Under the pieces are notes generated by a model. The model saw only the letters and a program-made list of their open reading frames with translations, did no database searches and was not told the DNA's origin. Shown here in pieces: positions 33,137 to 44,362 of a stretch of DNA of 64,000 bases; position 1 is the stretch's first letter; the number at the start of each line of letters is the position of its first letter. The stretch covers positions 1 through 64,000 of the forward strand of contig JAAVTG010000986.1 in the NCBI GenBank assembly GCA_011947345.1, given 5' to 3'. The DNA is from Phytophthora quininea. Taxonomy: Eukaryota > Oomycota > Peronosporomycetes > Peronosporales > Peronosporaceae. Made by a program: the position numbers and the translations under genes.

Positions 33137-34092
33137 TGTAATAGACCTGGTGGCAGCGACACCGAGATGCGTCTAAACGATAATCAATAATTGTTGGGCG
33201 GTTGCGACTTGGGGGCGACCGATGGTAAAGGTCACGTTGGGTTTGAGCAACGAGATTGGCAGTCTCGAATCGGCAGCGACGAGAACAGGCAGTCTCCAAT
33301 CGGCGGCGACGAGGACAAGTCTCGAATCGGCGGCGACGAGAACAAGTGTCGAATGCGTAGCAACGTGAGCAAGTAGTCTCGAATCGGCAGCGACAAGGGC
33401 AAGCAGCAGAAGGTGACGACAGAAGTGCGGCAACCGACGACAGCAAGCAGGAAGTTATCGGTGGACATCGGATGTAAGGACTCGGTGGACGTCGACGGTG
33501 GTGACAACGGTGGACGTCAGACGGTGGTGACAACGGTGGACGTCAGACGGAAGCAGCAGTTGGAAGCCAACAGTGAACGACGGTGGTAGTCTCGACGGTG
33601 GACGCTGAAGCGGGAACAGTCGACCGACCCGTGACCGGCGTTGCGGCAATTGATACTGTCAAGGACTGCAAGGTGACGTGCAGGCAGGAAGGACGGTTGG
33701 TGTTGTTGATGCCAGCGGTGGCTGTGCAGGACGGTGCTAGCGTGGACCGAACGAACGGGAGGAGACCAGTGTGTCTTCGAGTCTCCGTACTGCGATGTAA
33801 GGGGCCAGTGTGTTCCAAGTGGTAAGGACAGGCGTGCAGGAGTTCGCTTCGCGAGGTGCCAGGGCTGCAAGGTTGAGAGCAGGCAGGAAAGTTGTTGTCG
33901 AGAAAGGATAATAAATAGGTGGCAGTGTCGGCCAGGGCACGCACCGGCACAGGAGCCCAGTTGGTTCTCTGTCGACCAGTAGTTGTTAACGGTGTTGAAG
34001 TTAGTGACGGACGGCCCATCGGATCCAACGCAGGGTCAGCACACGAGCTAGCGGCTACTCCAGGAACGGGAGGACCTCAAGAGTTCATTACA
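33137..34092 (+). repeat. 3' LTR
   Basis: Nearly identical to the 5' LTR; two G runs are one base shorter. Preceded by a purine-rich GAGGAAGGCG that could serve as polypurine tract. Confidence 0.9.
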
Positions 34093-35184
34093 CGACAGAT
34101 CACCTAGATTTTCACCTTTCTGCAAACATCACGCTTTAGCTTGTATTCGTGGATCAGGTTCTTGCGCTGCCTCCAGATCTCCTCGGTTGCCGATTCACCT
34201 AGGTGTTCTTGTAATTTTGCTGAATGAGCGATCAGCAGACGACGGAACGCTCCATCCGTACACTTCACGATGTCAATCGACCTCGTTGGAGGCGCATCGC
34301 GGGTCTCTACTGCAATATCGAGCTTGATATCGGTAATTCCGTCGACCATCACGGTCTGAGCTGTAGTAACAGCTTCCACCAAGTCTTGCTGACTCGTTGA
34401 TTGCTGGGATTCAGTCGGTTCATTTACTTCATTGAGTTGTGGCATGTCTTCGTCCTTGTGGGAACTCGGGGTATCTTCGTCTACCATGTCCGCCAGATGC
34501 GCTGAAACTTCCAAAGCCTCTTCGCCGTCTTGATGCTCGTGGATGTTTGATTGGTCCAGAGCCATGCCAGCGAAACCCACTTCAACTCCGTGACGGCATG
34601 TATGAACATTGTGGTGTCCCGAGTCAATCTTGTCGAATAGGTCTCTTGAGTGAAGGCAGCACCACTGCAAATGCTCAGAGACCTTTGCTGAATCGACAGT
34701 TGGCGTACCTTCGTCATTTCGCTTTCAAATGTCAACGCCAGCGATAAGTGGAGTTCATTCAGAGCAGCGTATTGTTCGCGCATAGTAACCGTTTTATACT
34801 GCAGCTTGCGAAAGCAGGCGCGGATCTTCTCGGTCAACTTGCAGACCACAAATAGGCACAACCACCATGCGTCACTCGATTTCGTGTTAGCCTTTTCGTC
34901 TTGAGAATCCCAAGACGAACGTAGTTCTTCAACAGAAAGTGGCATGCATCGTGTATCAACTCCCAACGTGTCGGTATGTAGGTAACAGCAAATGTTGGCT
35001 GGTGAGCTCCTTCAACAGCCTAGAATCCGACCGGCAAAATGGGCACTCCTGGAGAGTTTCAAAAGGGTTTTTGGCTTTTTATGTGCAAAATGCCCCGATA
35101 GAGCATGCCTGAATATACCTCATCATCATGATTTGAAAATGGAAATTGTTCGCTTCTCGCTATCACAAGCAGGTCGCGGATCCA

Positions 35185-36620
35185 CAGGCATGCTCAAACG
35201 GGGCATTTTGAAAGTCGATGGGATTTGATGTAAAATGGGCAGAGTTGGGAAAGTTCAAAGGGGCATTGCACAGGAAATGTATTGAATTGCCAGAAAACCC
35301 TAAAGGGCACTAGCTTACGCATGGAAATGTACGTGAGGTTAGCCTACGTACGCTCTGTTGGATCAGAAACTCACTGTTGTGCTATAACCTTCTTGCTTGA
35401 CTCGAATCTGTCCGCCAGATCCATGACTTCGAAGTATTGACGCGCTTGCAGTTCTTCTGTGGACCAGCTACACCGTTTAGCGTACTGAAATCCCCTTCCA
35501 CAGTATGGGTTCCTGGAGCAATACTTGCGAGACCAACAGCAAATTCGATGAGCGCTCCAAATTCACCACAAGGTTCGACTTTAGCCCACGCGTCTTCAAG
35601 CGACAGATCACCTTGATCCTTCACCTTTCTGCAAACATCACGCTTTAGCTTGTATTCGTGGATCAGGTTCTTGCGCTGGCTCCAGATCTCCTCGGTTGCC
35701 GATTCACCTAGGTGTTCTTGCAATTTTGCTGAATAAGCGATCAGCAGACGACGTAACGCTCCATCCGTACACTTCACGATGTCAATCGACCTCGTTGGAG
35801 GCGCATCGCGGGCTTCTGCTGCAATATCGAGCTTGATATCGGTAATTCCGTCGATCATCACGGTCCGAGCTGTAGTAACAGCTTCCACCAAGCCTTGCTG
35901 ACTCGTTGATTGCTGGGATTCAGTCGGTTCATTTACTTCATTGAGTTGTGGCATGTCTTCATCCTTGTGGGAACTCGGGGTATCTTCGTCTACCATGTCC
36001 GCCAGATGCGCTGAAACTTCCAAAGCCTCTTCGCCGTCTTGATGCTCGTGGATGTTTGGTTGGTCCAGAGCCATGCCAGCGAAACCCACTTCAGCTCCTT
36101 GACGGCATGTATGAACATTGTGGTGTCCCGTGGCAATCTTGTCGAAAAGGTCTCTTGAGTGAAGGCAGCATCACGGTTAATGCTCAGAGACCTTTGGTGA
36201 ATCGACAGTTGGCTCACCTTCGTCATTTCGCTTTCAAATTTCAACGCCAGTGATAAGTGGAGTTCATTCAGAGCAGCGTATTGTTCGCGCATAGTAACCG
36301 TTTTATACTGCAGCTTGCGAAAGCAGGCGCGGATCTTCTCGGTCAACTTGCAGACCACAAATAGGCACAACCACCATGCGTCACTCGATTTCGTGTTAGC
36401 CTTTTCGTCTTGAGAATCCCAAGACGAACGTAGTTCTTCAACAGAAAGTGGCATGCATCGTGTATCAACTCCCAACGTGTCGGTATGTAGGTAACAGCAA
36501 ATGTTGGCTGGAGAACTCCTTCAACAGCCTAGAATCCGAGCGGCAAAATGGGCACTCCTGGAGAGTTTCAAAAGGGTTTTTGGCTTTTTATGTGCATAAT
36601 GCCCCGATAGAGCATGCCTG
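35185..36620. mobile_element. hAT-like element B
   Basis: 1436 bp with the same TIRs as element A. It is flanked by the 8-bp duplication CGGATCCA (35177-35184 and 36621-36628). The right arm has the empty site CGGATCCA once, complementary at 63126-63133. It keeps uninterrupted sequence where element A received the LTR retrotransposon. Confidence 0.9.
35382..36475 (-). pseudogene. hAT-like transposase C-terminal region in element B
   Basis: Two overlapping reverse frames: 36475-35990 (with WWLCLFVVCKLTEKIRACF) and 36089-35382 (235 codons; acidic Gln-rich middle, then FAVGLASIAPGTHTVEGDFS near the end). The last segment resembles the dimerisation region of hAT transposases, where a small residue, Glu and Asp-Phe-Ser recur. 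Together about 360 residues, roughly half of a normal hAT transposase, and no clear DDE start, so the element is non-autonomous. Confidence 0.6.
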
Positions 36621-36862
36621 CGGATCCAACACCTGAGATTTCAACGCAACGCACTAAGACCCGTCTCAGCTTGTGCTAGTCGCACGATGACGGCCACCTC
36701 GATTGTCCACAGAAAAACGACAAGTTGTTGATGCCGCACCGCCGCTTAGTCCGGTTTGTGTGCGCAACCAATTTTGGTGATTGCTCGCACTAGTCTCACA
36801 CGTCACAGACGCATAGATGTCAAGGTTTCGCTGGCCGACCTCGCGCCTTCCGACACAGCAGT

Positions 36863-36880
36863 CCATTCTGGAATTTGCTT
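36863..36880 (+). promoter_or_regulatory. Oomycete-type core promoter (INR plus FPR-like) of PDR copy 1
   Basis: CCATTCT fits the oomycete initiator YCAYTYY and is followed at once by GGAATTTGCTT, one base off the flanking element. It lies about 115 bp before the ATG. A dyad, CTTGCTC-AA-GAGCAAG (36878-36893), follows. The whole leader is repeated before all four PDR copies. Confidence 0.6.
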
Positions 36881-36981
36881 GCTCAAGAGCAAGTGCGTCC
36901 ACACACCCACACACCTACTCGTCGAACAGACTCACAGCAGCAACTTCCGAGTGCTTGCGTCGAGGGGGATCAATCAACACA

Positions 36982-39900
36982 ATGTCGTCCGACCGCCTGA
37001 ACCTGGAGTCGGGCAAGACCATGCTGGCGCAGGGCCCCGAGGCGCTGAACCGGTACCTCGCGTCCAGCTTCGAGCCGGCCATCGGCAGCGAGCTGCCGCA
37101 GCTGGAAGTGCGATACAAGAACCTGTCGGTCACGGCCGACATCACTATCACCGAGGACGTGACGGCCAAGTCGGAGCTACCGACGCTGTACAACACGGTC
37201 GCGAAGGCACTGGCGCGGATGTCGCCGAAGCGGCGCGTGGTGCGCAAGGAGATCGTCAAGAACGCGAGCGGCGTGTTCAAGCCGGGCACGACGACGCTGG
37301 TGCTGGGCCAGCCCGGGTCCGGCAAGTCGGCGCTGATGAAGATGCTGGCGGGACAGTTCCCGGTGGAAAGCAACATCACGGTCGAGGGCGAGGTCACATA
37401 CAACGGCGTCCCGCAGAAGGACATCGCGAGTCGGATCCCGCAGTTCGTGGAGTACGTCCCGCAGTCGGACAAGCATTTCGCGACGCTGACGACCCGCGAG
37501 ACGTTGGAGTACGCGCACAAGTTTGTGGGCGGCGGTCTCGCGGAGAAGGGCTCGGAGACATTCTCGAAGGGCTCCGTCGAGGAGAACCTCGCTGCGCTGG
37601 AGGCGGCCAAGGCGTACTACAGGAACTACCCGGACATCGTGATCGGTCAGCTGGGTCTGCAGAACTGTGAGAACACGATCATCGGTAACGCGATGGTGCG
37701 CGGCGTGTCTGGCGGCGAGCGCAAGCGCGTGACGACCGGTGAGATGGAGTTCGGCATGAAGTACGTGAGTCTCATGGACGAGATCAGCACGGGTCTCGAC
37801 AGCGCGGCGACGTACGATATCATGTGCACGCAGCGCAGCATCGCCAAGACGTTGCACAAGGCGGTGGCGATCTCTCTGCTGCAGCCTGCCCCGGAGGTGT
37901 TCGCGCTGTTCGACTACATCCTGATCATGAACGAGGGCGAGGTGATGTACCATGGCCCGCGCGAGGCTGTGGTGCCGTACTTCGAGAGCCTGGGCTTCAA
38001 GTGTCCCCGGACCGTGATATCGCCGACTACCTGCTGGATCTGGGAACTCGGATGCAGCACCAATACGAGGTGGCACTTCCTGTCGGCGTCACGAAGCACC
38101 CTCGAGCCGCGAGCGAGTTCGCCGAGGCGTTCGTGCAGTCTCGCGTGTACGCCGACTTGGTCGGTATGATCGAGGCGCCGATGGATCCTGAGCTAGAGAA
38201 GCACGTGAATGAGTACATGGAACCGGTCCCCGAATTCCGTCAATCATTTTGGAAAAACGTCCGAGCTCTGAGTGTGCGCCACATGACTATTCTGTGGCGC
38301 AACAAGGCGTACGTGGCAAGTCGTGTTGTGATGACATGCTTTATGGGTCTGATCTACGGCAGCACATTCTACCAGGTCGACCCGACGGACGTGCAGGTGA
38401 TGCTTGGTGTGATTTTTCAGGCTGTGATGTTCATGTCCTTGAGTCAAGGTTCTCAAATCCCCGTGTTCATGGAGGCCCGTGAGATCTTCTACAAGCAGCG
38501 TGGGGCGAATTTTTACCAGACGGCATCCTACGTGATTGCCTACTCGATTGCGCTAATGCCACCGTCAGTATTTGAAATCCTGATTTTCGGGTCGCTTGTG
38601 TACTGGATGTGCGGCTTCGTCGCGTACGTGGGCGCGTACATTATCTACCTGTGTCTGTTGGTCTTGACGAACCTAGTGCTATCGACTTGGTTCTTCGCGC
38701 TGACGGCAATGTGTCCCAATCTGGATATTGCTAAGCCGATGTCATCGTTTTCGATCGTATTCATTATTATTTTCGCCGGATTCGTGCAGCCGAAGAGCCA
38801 AATTCCCGACTACCTCGTGTGGATTTACTGGATTAATCCAATTGCGTGGTGCATGCGAGCGCTGTCCGTGAATGAATACCGGTCGTCTAAATACGATGTA
38901 TGTGAGTTTGGCGGGGTAAACTACTGCTCAAAATTCAAGATGACCATGGGAGAGTACTATTTGTCGGAATTTGGTGTGCCATCGAGCACGACATGGCTGT
39001 GGACTGGTGCGATTTTCATGTTTTGCTTCTATGTCTTGCTGCTGGGTCTAAGTACGTATCTTCTGGAGTACAGAAGGTATCTAGCACCAACCAACATCCA
39101 GTTGCTGCCAAAGGATATTGAAGACGAAGAAGCACACGAAGGATATGCCTTGGCAATGACTCCTAAGGCGAATACGGACGATTCCGATTCCGATACATCG
39201 CATGGCGAGGTTGTAGTGGAGGTTCCTCGACGCGAGAAGAATTTCACCCCGGTGACGATCGCGTTTACGGATCTGTGGTACTCGGTGCCGAACCCGGTGA
39301 ACACGAAGGAGACGCTCGACTTGCTGAAGGGCATCAACGGGTACGCGACGCCCGGCACGCTGACGGCTCTGATGGGGTCCACTGGTGCGGGTAAGACGAC
39401 GTTGATGGACGTGATTGCCGGCCGTAAGACGGAGGGCACAATCAAGGGCAAGATCTACCTGAACGGCCACGAGGCGAACGACCTGGCCATCCGCCGTGCA
39501 ACGGGATACTGCGAGCAGATGGATATCCACTCGGAGGCCTCCACGATGCGCGAGGCTCTGATGTTTAGCGCGTTCCTGCGCCAGGACAGCAGCGTCCCGG
39601 ACAGCAAGAAGTACGACACGGTGGAGGAATGCCTCGACCTGCTGGACATGCACGACATTGCGGACCAGATCGTCCGCGGCAGCTCGCAGGAGCAGATGAA
39701 GCGTCTGACGATCGGCGTGGAGCTGGCGGCGCAGCCGAGCATCCTGTTCCTGGATGAACCGACGAGCGGACTGGATGCCCACTCGGCCAAGTTGATCATG
39801 GACGGTGTCCGCAAGGTAGCGGACAGCGGGCGTACGATCGTGTGCACGATCCACCAGCCGTCGTCGGATGTGTTTTTCCTCTTCGACCACTTGATCTTGT

Positions 39901-41105
39901 TGAAGCGCGGCGGCCAGTCGGTGTTTGTTGGCGAGCTTGGTGACCGGTGCCAGAAGTTGGTGAAGTACTTGGAGGCGGTCCCCGGTGTGACTCCGTGCCC
40001 GCCGAAGCAGAACCCCGCGTCGTGGATGTTGGAGGTGATTGGCGCTGGTGTGAGCAACGACCGCGCAGCTCACCTGGACTTTGTGGACATTTTCGAGCAC
40101 AGTGAAGAGAAGCGCGTGCTGAATGAGATGCTGGCGAAGCCTGGTATCACGAGCCCGTCTCCCGAGTGGCCGGAAGTGACGTTCATGAAGAAGCGCGCGT
40201 CGAAGGGATCGACTCAGTTCTACTTCCTGATGAAGCGCTTCTTTGCTTTGTACTGGCGCACTCCAGCGTTCAACTTGACCCGTTTCGCGATTGTGTTCGG
40301 TGTTTCCATCATCTGTGGCTTAGCTTTCGTGAGCGTGGATTACTCGACGTACAGCGGTCTGGTTGGTGGTGTGGGGTTAATTTTCATGTCGACGCTCTTT
40401 ATGGCTATGGCTGGATTCATGGGCACGCTTCCCGTGTACGCTCTTGACCGTGCTGCATTCTACCGCGAACGAGCCGCTCAAACCTACAATTCGTTGTGGT
40501 ATTTCGCCGCAACGACGGTGGTGGAGATCCCTTACGTGTTTGGGCAATGCTTGCTTTTCGTCGTGATTTTCTACCCGATGGTGGGCTTCCAGGGGTTCTC
40601 TACGGCGGTGCTGTACTGGATGCATATCTCACTGTTTACAATTGGGCAATTGTACTTTGCGCAGTTGCTAATTCACGCGTTCCCGAGTATGGAGGTGGCT
40701 GCCGTCATGGGCGCGCTCATCAACTCGATCTTCTTGCTGTTCGCCGGCTTCAACCCGCCGTCGTCCTCGATCCCAGCGGGCTACAAGTGGCTGTATACGA
40801 TTGTGCCGCAGAGATTCTCCATCTCGATCCTGGCATCGCTGGCCTTCTGTCAGTGCCCGGAAGAGCCGACGTGGAACGAGACGTTGGGCCAGTACGAGAA
40901 TGTGGGATCGCACCTCGGCTGCCAGCCGCTGTCGGGGACGCCGGTGACGATTTCGCACACGACGGTCAAGGGCTACATCGAGTCGACGTTCAGCTACAAC
41001 TACGATGATCGCTGGGCGAACTTCGGCTACGTGTTCGTCACAATTGCGATCTTCCGCATCCTGTCGATGCTGTCGCTGCGCTACATCAACCACACGAAGA
41101 GATAG
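36982..41105 (+). CDS. PDR-type ABC transporter, copy 1 (outer, left arm)
   Basis: Full-size ABCG/PDR exporter in the order NBD1-TMD1-NBD2-TMD2, about 1374 residues once one frame change is allowed. NBD1: Walker A GQPGSGKSALMK (about residue 110), signature VSGGERKRVTTGE, Walker B SLMDEISTGLDSA. TMD1 about 430-690. An acidic linker follows. NBD2: Walker A GSTGAGKTTLMD (about 797), signature region SSQEQMKRLTIGVEL, Walker B ILFLDEPTSGLDAHS, H-loop CTIHQPSSD. TMD2 about 1083-1356. It would sit in the plasma membrane and pump hydrophobic compounds out using ATP. The ATG follows the shared leader and AACACA. Frame shifts at TGTCCCCGGACC (38001-38012), where CCCCC would keep frame; all four copies share it. 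Polyadenylation-like AATAAA at 41149. Confidence 0.85.
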
Positions 41106-41190
41106 AGACGATTGCTGTTGTCGATGGAAGCGGTTCAATTTTATGCTAATAAATATCGCTGAAAGGCATCGTAAACTTACCACCGCCATA

Positions 41191-42303
41191 ATGTCATTTT
41201 ACCCGTTGTTGCAGCGGTACCTGCAGTCTCACCAACAGAATGTGACTGGAATCCTGGCGTACTTGGTGCAGTCTTGCCACGACGAAATTCCGCCCGAGGA
41301 GCTGCTGCCAGTTGTCAAGAGCATAGCGCACAACTTTATTACCGAGCGGTGCTCGTCGGAGGTGGTTGCTGTGGGTATTAACGCGTTGCGGGAACTTTTC
41401 CGTCGCGTCCCGCTTCTGCTGGAGTGCGAAGGCATGGACGTGCTCGTGAGCGATCTGGTGCAGTACAATCGCGCGCGCGATAAAACCATTGTCATGGCTG
41501 CTCGTGGTGTGCTGAACCTCATTCGTGACGTTCATCCTGTGCTTCTCAAGCGCAAGGATCGTGGCAAATTCCACAACGGAGCTGCAAAGCCGCATCGATT
41601 CGGTGAGCTCGTGGCGAGCGAAGGTGTGGACGGAGCTGAGCTGCTCGCGGAGGCTGAGGCTGCCGGACGTTTCGATGGCGAGGAAAACCAGGATGGTTGG
41701 GAAGTGGCTTCGTCCGAGTCGGAAGATGATGGCTCTGAGGATGAATGGGTGGAACTTTCATCGGACGAGGAAGACCAAGGCCCTGAGAAGGACGAAGAAG
41801 GCGGCGGTGAAGAGAATGCTAGCGCAGAGGAGGACAACGAGGACGCCTCAGCTGTCCAACAGAAGGATCGCTTGGATGCGCGTCGTATTCTGACCCCGCT
41901 TGACTTTGAGCGCATCGAAATGCTGAAGAAAGAGCGTGATGCGGCATTGAAGGACCCCAAATCCCGCAGCAAGCGCAAGGCTGAAGAGGAAGCGGCAAAG
42001 ATGAGCTCGGATGCAACGAAGATCAACCCCACGGACCTGGAAGGCTACTCCAAGAAGAAGCGCATGACCCAGGAAGAGCGACTGCGCGTGGTTTTGGAAG
42101 GCCGCGAGGACTTTAAGCACAAGCGCTCGGGTGGCGGCACAACCAACACGGAAAAGAAGCGACTAAAACACTTCATGATGATTAAGAAGAGCAAGTCCGT
42201 GCAGTCAAAGGTGCTGAAGTCGGCGCGCCAGGTGCAACGGCAGAAGAACAAGGTTGTGAAGAAGATCCTCAAGCACGATGCCAAGAAACGCCGCAAGATT
42301 TAG
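41191..42303 (+). CDS. SDA1: SDA1 (SDAD1) homologue, C-terminal half only, left arm
   Basis: 370 residues resembling the second half of SDA1, a nuclear protein needed for 60S ribosomal subunit assembly. Visible features: SFYPLLQRYLQSHQQNVTGI, NFITERCSSEV, AVGINALRELFRRVP and RDKTIVMAARGVLNLIRDV (helical repeats), then an acidic region (about residues 175-230) and a Lys-rich C-terminus with KKKRMTQEERL and VKKILKHDAKKRRK, as in SDA1. Full proteins are about 650-700 residues; the N-terminal half is absent because the PDR stop lies only 85 bp upstream. The ATG matches an internal position of the full protein. The frame is intact in both arms, so it may still be expressed, but it is a truncated duplicate. 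Confidence 0.8.
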   Translation: MSFYPLLQRYLQSHQQNVTGILAYLVQSCHDEIPPEELLPVVKSIAHNFITERCSSEVVAVGINALRELFRRVPLLLECEGMDVLVSDLVQYNRARDKTIVMAARGVLNLIRDVHPVLLKRKDRGKFHNGAAKPHRFGELVASEGVDGAELLAEAEAAGRFDGEENQDGWEVASSESEDDGSEDEWVELSSDEEDQGPEKDEEGGGEENASAEEDNEDASAVQQKDRLDARRILTPLDFERIEMLKKERDAALKDPKSRSKRKAEEEAAKMSSDATKINPTDLEGYSKKKRMTQEERLRVVLEGREDFKHKRSGGGTTNTEKKRLKHFMMIKKSKSVQSKVLKSARQVQRQKNKVVKKILKHDAKKRRKI

Positions 42304-44315
42304 AGATGAGGGGTGTTGCCGTAATGGAAACTATTTGCCATGTTTTCGTAATGAACTATTACGAATTGCCGCACCACGCGGCTCCTCACGAAATCGTTCG
42401 TGATGGCACATGCATCGAATAATGACTACACGGTAAGCATAAGCATAGTGGTGTTGTGTTTGTTTCACCTTGGTGCGAATCGCTGAGTTTGACGTGACGT
42501 TCTTCTTCTGCCTGTACTGGTGCAGCATTTCTACTGTACCAACAGAGAACTGGGACTCCAACAATGGTTTACTGGAACTGAACGTCGTCTCCTGGCCCTA
42601 TTATCGGCAGGGCCCTCTTTCCACTTCAACACTCCTGCTCGCTAGTTCATTACTATGGATAGTAGCTGGAAAAAAAAACTCGACAGAGCTGTTCTAGAGC
42701 AAAAGACGTCTGGCTTAGTGAACACACTTATTCGAGCCTGCTGGTCAACCACAGCGTGTCGAGGCCGCCCCGTGATCTGCGCCAATTTGAACGCATGCCG
42801 CCGAATGATTCATGCACTCCCAGCCATTCGTTTCGCCACGACGTAGTGACTTGAGCCCGCCCGTGCCCGTCAACACCGCGCCAAGGTCTGGAAGCAGCGC
42901 CATCATCATCTTGTTCCGTCGAAAATCCCTGCTGGGGGCATTGCCCGGCTCGGTTCAATCGTCAAGGCCTTCATGTCGACACATCGAGTCTCTGGACGCG
43001 CGTTGTGGACGCTTGCACCGCCTAATTTCGCTAGCCGAGGGTCAGCTGGATAAAACGTGATGCGGATGTCGCCTCGACTCGGCGGCAGACGACCCCTGCG
43101 CGTGGCATCGCAACTCGCCTCCCGCGGACGGGCGGAAACTGTGCCACGTTAAATGGTGACTGTAATAGACTGTATGTCGATCCAAGCAGGTCCTGGAGGC
43201 CGCTGCTGCGTAGGCGGTCTATCGGCATTGTAGTTTGACACTCGCTTTCATACGGGTTTCGTCAATATTGGGCCTAGCATCATCAATTTGACTGGTCGCC
43301 AATGGACCGTCTCTCCTCGCACCGCGTCAACACTAACCCCGCGTTTACGCGCCCCGACGGTCTCCGATACGTGCGGTGCTTTGAGCTGCTTTCACGTGGC
43401 CAGGAAGGTGTCGACGACGAGCTGCGGGCCGAAGTCTGCGCCGTGTTTGAAATCTGAAAGTGCTTGTGGCGGTCGAAAGGAAGGTGGCCATGCAGGTGTA
43501 GTAGGATGGCGTACTATCGGAGAACCGATCCCGCTGAGAGCCCAGGGAAGCAAGGGATGAGCTCTGCCTGCAGCAGTGAGCTTCCTCGAAACTCTCTTTC
43601 TCACTTTTGTATAATGTACAACATGACGCGTCGCCAGATCAGATCTCTCTGATCAGTCAGGTAAAACACCGGCATGCACGTTCGGTGCGGGCGAACAGCG
43701 ACAACAACCTGCCCCGTGCAACCTGCCGTGTACTCCTGCTCGTAAAAGGTGACGACCATCCTTTCTGTGTGTCCCGCTGTGAGAAAGAGTGCCCTTCGTT
43801 AAATGTCGCTCGAGGCAAACCAACAGCGTCCACAACGTTGATGCGGGGCAGTCGATTAGTCGGGATGGTGCGAGCAATCGGCGGCCGGCTTGCTCGCACG
43901 CGCAATCGCCTCCATCCGATTGCTCGGCCTGCAATGACTGACGAATGTATGGCCCGCTTCAACAAAAAGACAAGCAGACCGGACCGTGTCGCGTTGTCCT
44001 GTCTCACCCCGCCAGTCACTGGCGGCCCGGGCTTCACAACCGGACACACACGCACGGGTGATGATGCGTGGGGCGACGGCGAGTGGGAGAGGAGACTGCT
44101 AGCGTTGGGCAAGCTAACTGCACGCCGGCAGCGGTGAAGAAGACAGAATCGTGCAAATGGCACTCGACGGCTCGTGTAATGGATATGTCTGCTCACGCCG
44201 CGGCACAGCTACCAAAAGATGTGTATCGGTATCTTCCGATCACCTACCCCTGACTGTTGACGCGCGCAATCGATGCGACGAGATTGCTCGCACGGGGACC
44301 CCGCGTGTATCGCCG
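42304..44315. other. Spacer between SDA1 fragment and inner PDR gene
   Basis: About 2 kb, inverted and nearly identical at 54520-56529. Open frames exist on both strands but none has a recognised domain. The last part would hold upstream regulatory sequence of the inner PDR copy; from 44316 it becomes identical to the leader of copy 1 (36834 on), which marks the edge of an older tandem duplication. Confidence 0.55.
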
Positions 44316-44344
44316 GCCGACCTCGCGCCTTCCGACACAGCAGT

Positions 44345-44362
44345 CCATTCTGGAATTTGCTT
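44345..44362 (+). promoter_or_regulatory. INR/FPR-like core promoter of PDR copy 2
   Basis: Same CCATTCT-GGAATTTGCTT arrangement and dyad as copy 1, about 115 bp before the ATG at 44464. Confidence 0.6.

Larger units (their letters stand above)
30200..34092 (+). mobile_element. Coding-poor LTR retrotransposon, about 3.9 kb
   Basis: Two direct LTRs (30200-31157, 958 bp; 33137-34092, 956 bp) begin TGTAATAGACC and end GTTCATTACA. The 4-bp duplication CGAC flanks the whole (30196-30199 and 34093-34096); the unoccupied site is readable in element B near 35600. The two LTRs differ by only two single-base indels that I could find, so insertion is recent. The 1979-bp interior begins TGGTGGTCATACAGGGG, a possible primer-binding site, has a 51-bp-spaced direct repeat (GGCTGGCAGAACCAGC at 32172 and 32223), and has no gag, protease, RT or integrase motif. 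It is therefore non-autonomous. Confidence 0.9.
29976..34966 (-). pseudogene. hAT-like transposase remnant in element A, split by LTR element
   Basis: Reverse-strand frames 34966-34481 and 34670-34104 give an N-terminal part (VCKLTEKIRACFRKLQ) and a middle part rich in Asp/Glu. The C-terminal part resumes beyond the LTR retrotransposon at 30199-29976. The middle frame ends just at the retroelement junction. The same protein is uninterrupted by LTRs in element B. Only the C-terminal portion of a hAT transposase is represented. Confidence 0.6.
29790..35111. mobile_element. hAT-like element A (contains an LTR retrotransposon)
   Basis: Ends are CAGGCATGCTC at 29790 and GAGCATGCCTG ending 35111, extending to about 25-bp imperfect TIRs (CGGGGCATTTTG inward). 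The 8-bp duplication AATATACC flanks it (29782-29789 and 35112-35119). Without the LTR element and its extra CGAC it is 1425 bp, nearly the size of copy B. An 8-bp duplication and a CAGG start fit the hAT superfamily. Confidence 0.85.
27707..35128 (+). mobile_element. 5'-truncated LINE (non-LTR retrotransposon) with nested insertions
   Basis: Flanked by the 15-bp direct repeat TGATTTGAAAATGGA (27692-27706 and 35129-35143). The right arm keeps one copy (63168-63182), which is the empty site. The 3' end is a TCATCATCA tail. LINE sequence proper is 27707-29789 plus 35112-35128 (about 2.1 kb); the rest is a hAT-like element inserted near the 3' end. The coding remnant ends in a zinc knuckle and RNase H, so the 5' part including most of RT is missing, as expected of incomplete reverse transcription. 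Confidence 0.88.
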
